In this document: in pieces, positions 34,938 to 36,455 of the stretch
Numbering within the stretch: the first letter of the stretch is position 1
How the letters are laid out: each line of letters opens with the position of its first letter
Assembly: GCF_004054105.1 (NCBI RefSeq)
Contig: NZ_SBLC01000028.1
Span: 1 to 36,455, forward strand
Direction: 5' to 3'
Source: Falsigemmobacter intermedius
Lineage (GTDB): Bacteria > Pseudomonadota > Alphaproteobacteria > Rhodobacterales > Rhodobacteraceae
DNA length: 36,455 nt
Made by a program: the position numbers and the translations under genes
Notes under the pieces: generated by a model
Told to the model about the DNA's origin: nothing
Seen by the model: only the letters and a program-made list of their open reading frames with translations
Databases searched by the model: none

Positions 34938-35046
34938 TGGATCTCGTGAAGCAGCAGTGTATGGATCACGCCGGATAAAATTTGGAGGCAGGGCCACGCT
35001 TTAAGGCGAAAATCGCAGGGGGTCTCACACTACACGACTCGCAACC
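34938..35046. other. Short non-coding gap with a possible junction
   Basis: About 110 bp with GGATAAAATTTGG and GGCGAAAATCGC segments. These loosely echo the reverse complement of the repeats at 31918-31970, but the match is too weak to call a transposon end. The broken 3' end of the SDR lies just beyond. Confidence 0.35.
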
Positions 35047-35709
35047 TCAGGCTCTTCGGAATGACGATTTTCCGGTCGACGATGGGCTCGTCCTGGCCTG
35101 ATCGCAATCGGCGGCGGAGTTCATGAAGCTTCGCAGCATCTCGGTTTCCACCCAGGTCGGACTGATGCTGTTGCAGGTGATGCCATGAGGGGCGCCCTCC
35201 AAAGCCACACAACGCCCCAGCCCAAGAAGCCCCGCCTTTGAGGCGCAATAGGCGGCATTGCCCGCCATGCCCGTGTGAGCAGCCATCGAGGCAATATTGA
35301 CGATACGCCCCCACTTCTGAGCGATCATGCCTGGCATGACCGCACGGATCATCCGGAATGAGCCGCTGAGATTGATATTCAGCGTATCGTCCCAGAGCTG
35401 ATCGCTATGACCCGCCACCTGCTCTTCTCGATAGATACCAGCAGCGTTCGCCAGAATGTCGATCTTGCCGAAGACCTTTGTCGCGCGAGCGACGAAACCT
35501 TCAACGCTGGCGCTGTCTGCAACATCAAGCGCTGAGACCCACAGCTTGTCTCCCCATTGCTCTTTGAGAGCTGCACTCAGGCCCGGCTCATCGGCACGCC
35601 GCGCACCAATGCAGACGCACATTTCGTCCTGCAGGAAGCGCTCTGCAATGGCTTTCCCAATCCCGGACAGGCCACCGGTCACGATGGCAACTCTGTTTTT
35701 CGTATTCAA
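35047..35709 (-). pseudogene. Short-chain dehydrogenase, 3'-truncated
   Basis: A relative of the intact SDR at 20508-21251. It keeps TGGLSGIG, the catalytic Ser in NIASMA and YCASK, and matches the other copy closely up to PTWVETEML.SFM. After that (near 35121) the homology ends and some 20 unrelated residues (AADCDQARTSPSSTGKSSFR) run to the stop. The C-terminal ~45 residues, needed for the dimer, are gone, so function is unlikely. TTG at 35709 overlaps the stop of the upstream gene (TTGA), so it was translated with that gene. Confidence 0.75.
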
Positions 35710-36455
35710 AGCCCCTGCCCCTTACTCAGTGCGTCCGCAGGGATAGCAACGCCTCCCCAGCCAGTGTCGATAGCATCCAGAACCAGCGCCTCTCCCCACA
35801 AAGCTGTCTTGCGACAGACACGTTGTGCGCGCGAGCTGTTCGCAACCGGGCGGAACTGGACAAGTCCCGCCCACTCCAGCGGTTCAAGAACGGATTGGCG
35901 GAAGTTGAAGAGCTCTCGCCACCTGTCGCGCGATCCCGCATCGATCGGCCCGTAGAAGGCTGAAAACACGCGCTCTTCAGTCGGCTCCAGATCAAGGATC
36001 TGGTTCATGACGTTCAGCCAGATGTCCCAATTACCCGCAACACCTTCCCCGAACCGTGAGCACCCCGCGTGGTCGATCTTGAGGACGAACATCGGGACAA
36101 TCGCGTCGAAGAGGGCGCCGGGCTTGCCCAGCAGATCTGTCCCTTTCCTCGTGATCAGGAAGCGCCCCTTGCTGTGACGCGCGAGGCGGGCCGAGATCAG
36201 AAGGTAGTGCAGCATCTGCAGCGGCGGGAAGTCGTGCTCGTTCAAGGCACGCCCCAAGGCATAGGGCTGATCTTGTCTTTCCCGCGGCCAGTCAAATTCC
36301 GACAGCGCCCAGGCAACAAAACTGCGCTTGAAGGCCTTGGTCTGCGTCAGCTCAATCCCGCGGTGCTCTGCCGCGTATCCCAGAATGAGACTCGCACCCC
36401 GCAGAATCGGGGAGCATCCAAGCGCTGCGTGCTCGTCGGGAATTGCTCTGAATGC
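35706..36455 (-). CDS. Unrecognised protein, partial (start lies beyond the window)
   Basis: The frame is open from the window edge to TGA at 35706-35708, about 249 residues, and is the C-terminal part of a larger gene. No signal peptide or membrane helix is seen. The sequence is rich in charged and aromatic residues (HYLLISARLARHSKGRFLITRKG; WDIWLNVMNQILDLEPTEERVF). Parts recall C-terminal regions of plasmid-borne pRiA4b ORF-3-type proteins, but I cannot confirm this. Its stop overlaps the SDR start by four bases, suggesting one transcript. Confidence 0.6.
   Translation of the reverse strand, partial: AFRAIPDEHAALGCSPILRGASLILGYAAEHRGIELTQTKAFKRSFVAWALSEFDWPRERQDQPYALGRALNEHDFPPLQMLHYLLISARLARHSKGRFLITRKGTDLLGKPGALFDAIVPMFVLKIDHAGCSRFGEGVAGNWDIWLNVMNQILDLEPTEERVFSAFYGPIDAGSRDRWRELFNFRQSVLEPLEWAGLVQFRPVANSSRAQRVCRKTALWGEALVLDAIDTGWGGVAIPADALSKGQGL

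Noticed and set aside
34938-35046. Opposite transposon end
   Set aside because: GGATAAAATTTGG and GGCGAAAATCGC resemble the repeats at 31918-31970 only loosely; spacing is 32 bp and no terminal ACA with a TCAGG duplication is found.
36442-36455. Direct repeat ATTGCTCTGAATGC shared with the tniQ gene near 34473
   Set aside because: The 14-bp match falls inside coding sequence in both places and has no further extension, so chance or the window edge is more likely than an attachment site.

Overview
The window reads as chromosomal DNA of a GC-rich alphaproteobacterium of the Rhodobacter/Paracoccus group (Rhodobacterales). The reasons are the high GC with GTG/TTG starts, a cellulose synthase locus whose products align from memory with Rhodobacter sphaeroides BcsA/BcsB, and the mix of sulfate, aromatic-acid and branched-chain-type transport genes. 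No rRNA, tRNA or CRISPR array was found.

Region 1 (1-13.4 kb) is a cyclic-di-GMP and cellulose block. Three diguanylate cyclase genes (REC-GGDEF, membrane GGDEF, GAF-GGDEF) and one degenerate-GGDEF/EAL phosphodiesterase gene flank a minus-strand operon: bcsN-like lipoprotein, bcsA, bcsB, bcsZ and a TPR protein. From bcsA to the TPR gene each junction is a 4-bp start/stop overlap. The operon is broken. bcsA carries two in-frame stops, bcsB one, and bcsZ a frameshift at a six-base C run, yet the catalytic motifs on both sides of each lesion are intact. This looks like very recent loss of cellulose synthesis, with the c-di-GMP enzymes still whole.

Region 2 (13.4-23.2 kb) is metabolic. It holds a sulfate/thiosulfate ABC operon (sbp, cysT, cysW, cysA) with a foldable leader, then an IclR-type regulator divergent from pcaF with a PcaU/PcaR/PobR-like operator between them. 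Two short-chain dehydrogenases, a 2-oxoadipate dioxygenase/decarboxylase (hglS) and a YbaN-like membrane protein follow. A 70-nt segment after pcaF can fold as a three-way junction.

Region 3 (23.2-31.6 kb) is a five-gene branched-chain-type (HAAT) ABC transporter with a CRP/FNR-like box upstream, then a MarR regulator, a FUSC/AaeB-like exporter flanked by palindromes, and a flavin-reductase-domain protein. Import, regulation and efflux of an aromatic or organic acid is the most economical reading.

Region 4 (31.7-36.5 kb) is mobile or rearranged. A lysR gene stops after about 64 codons where an AT-rich segment begins. That segment starts with TGT and has three 11-bp repeats spaced 20-22 bp, as in Tn7/Tn5053-family ends. 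Inside lie a small membrane protein, xenA and an orphan tniQ. Then come a 3'-truncated copy of a short-chain dehydrogenase that resembles the intact one at 20.5 kb, and an unrecognised gene running off the window. The opposite transposon end and its transposase genes were not found.
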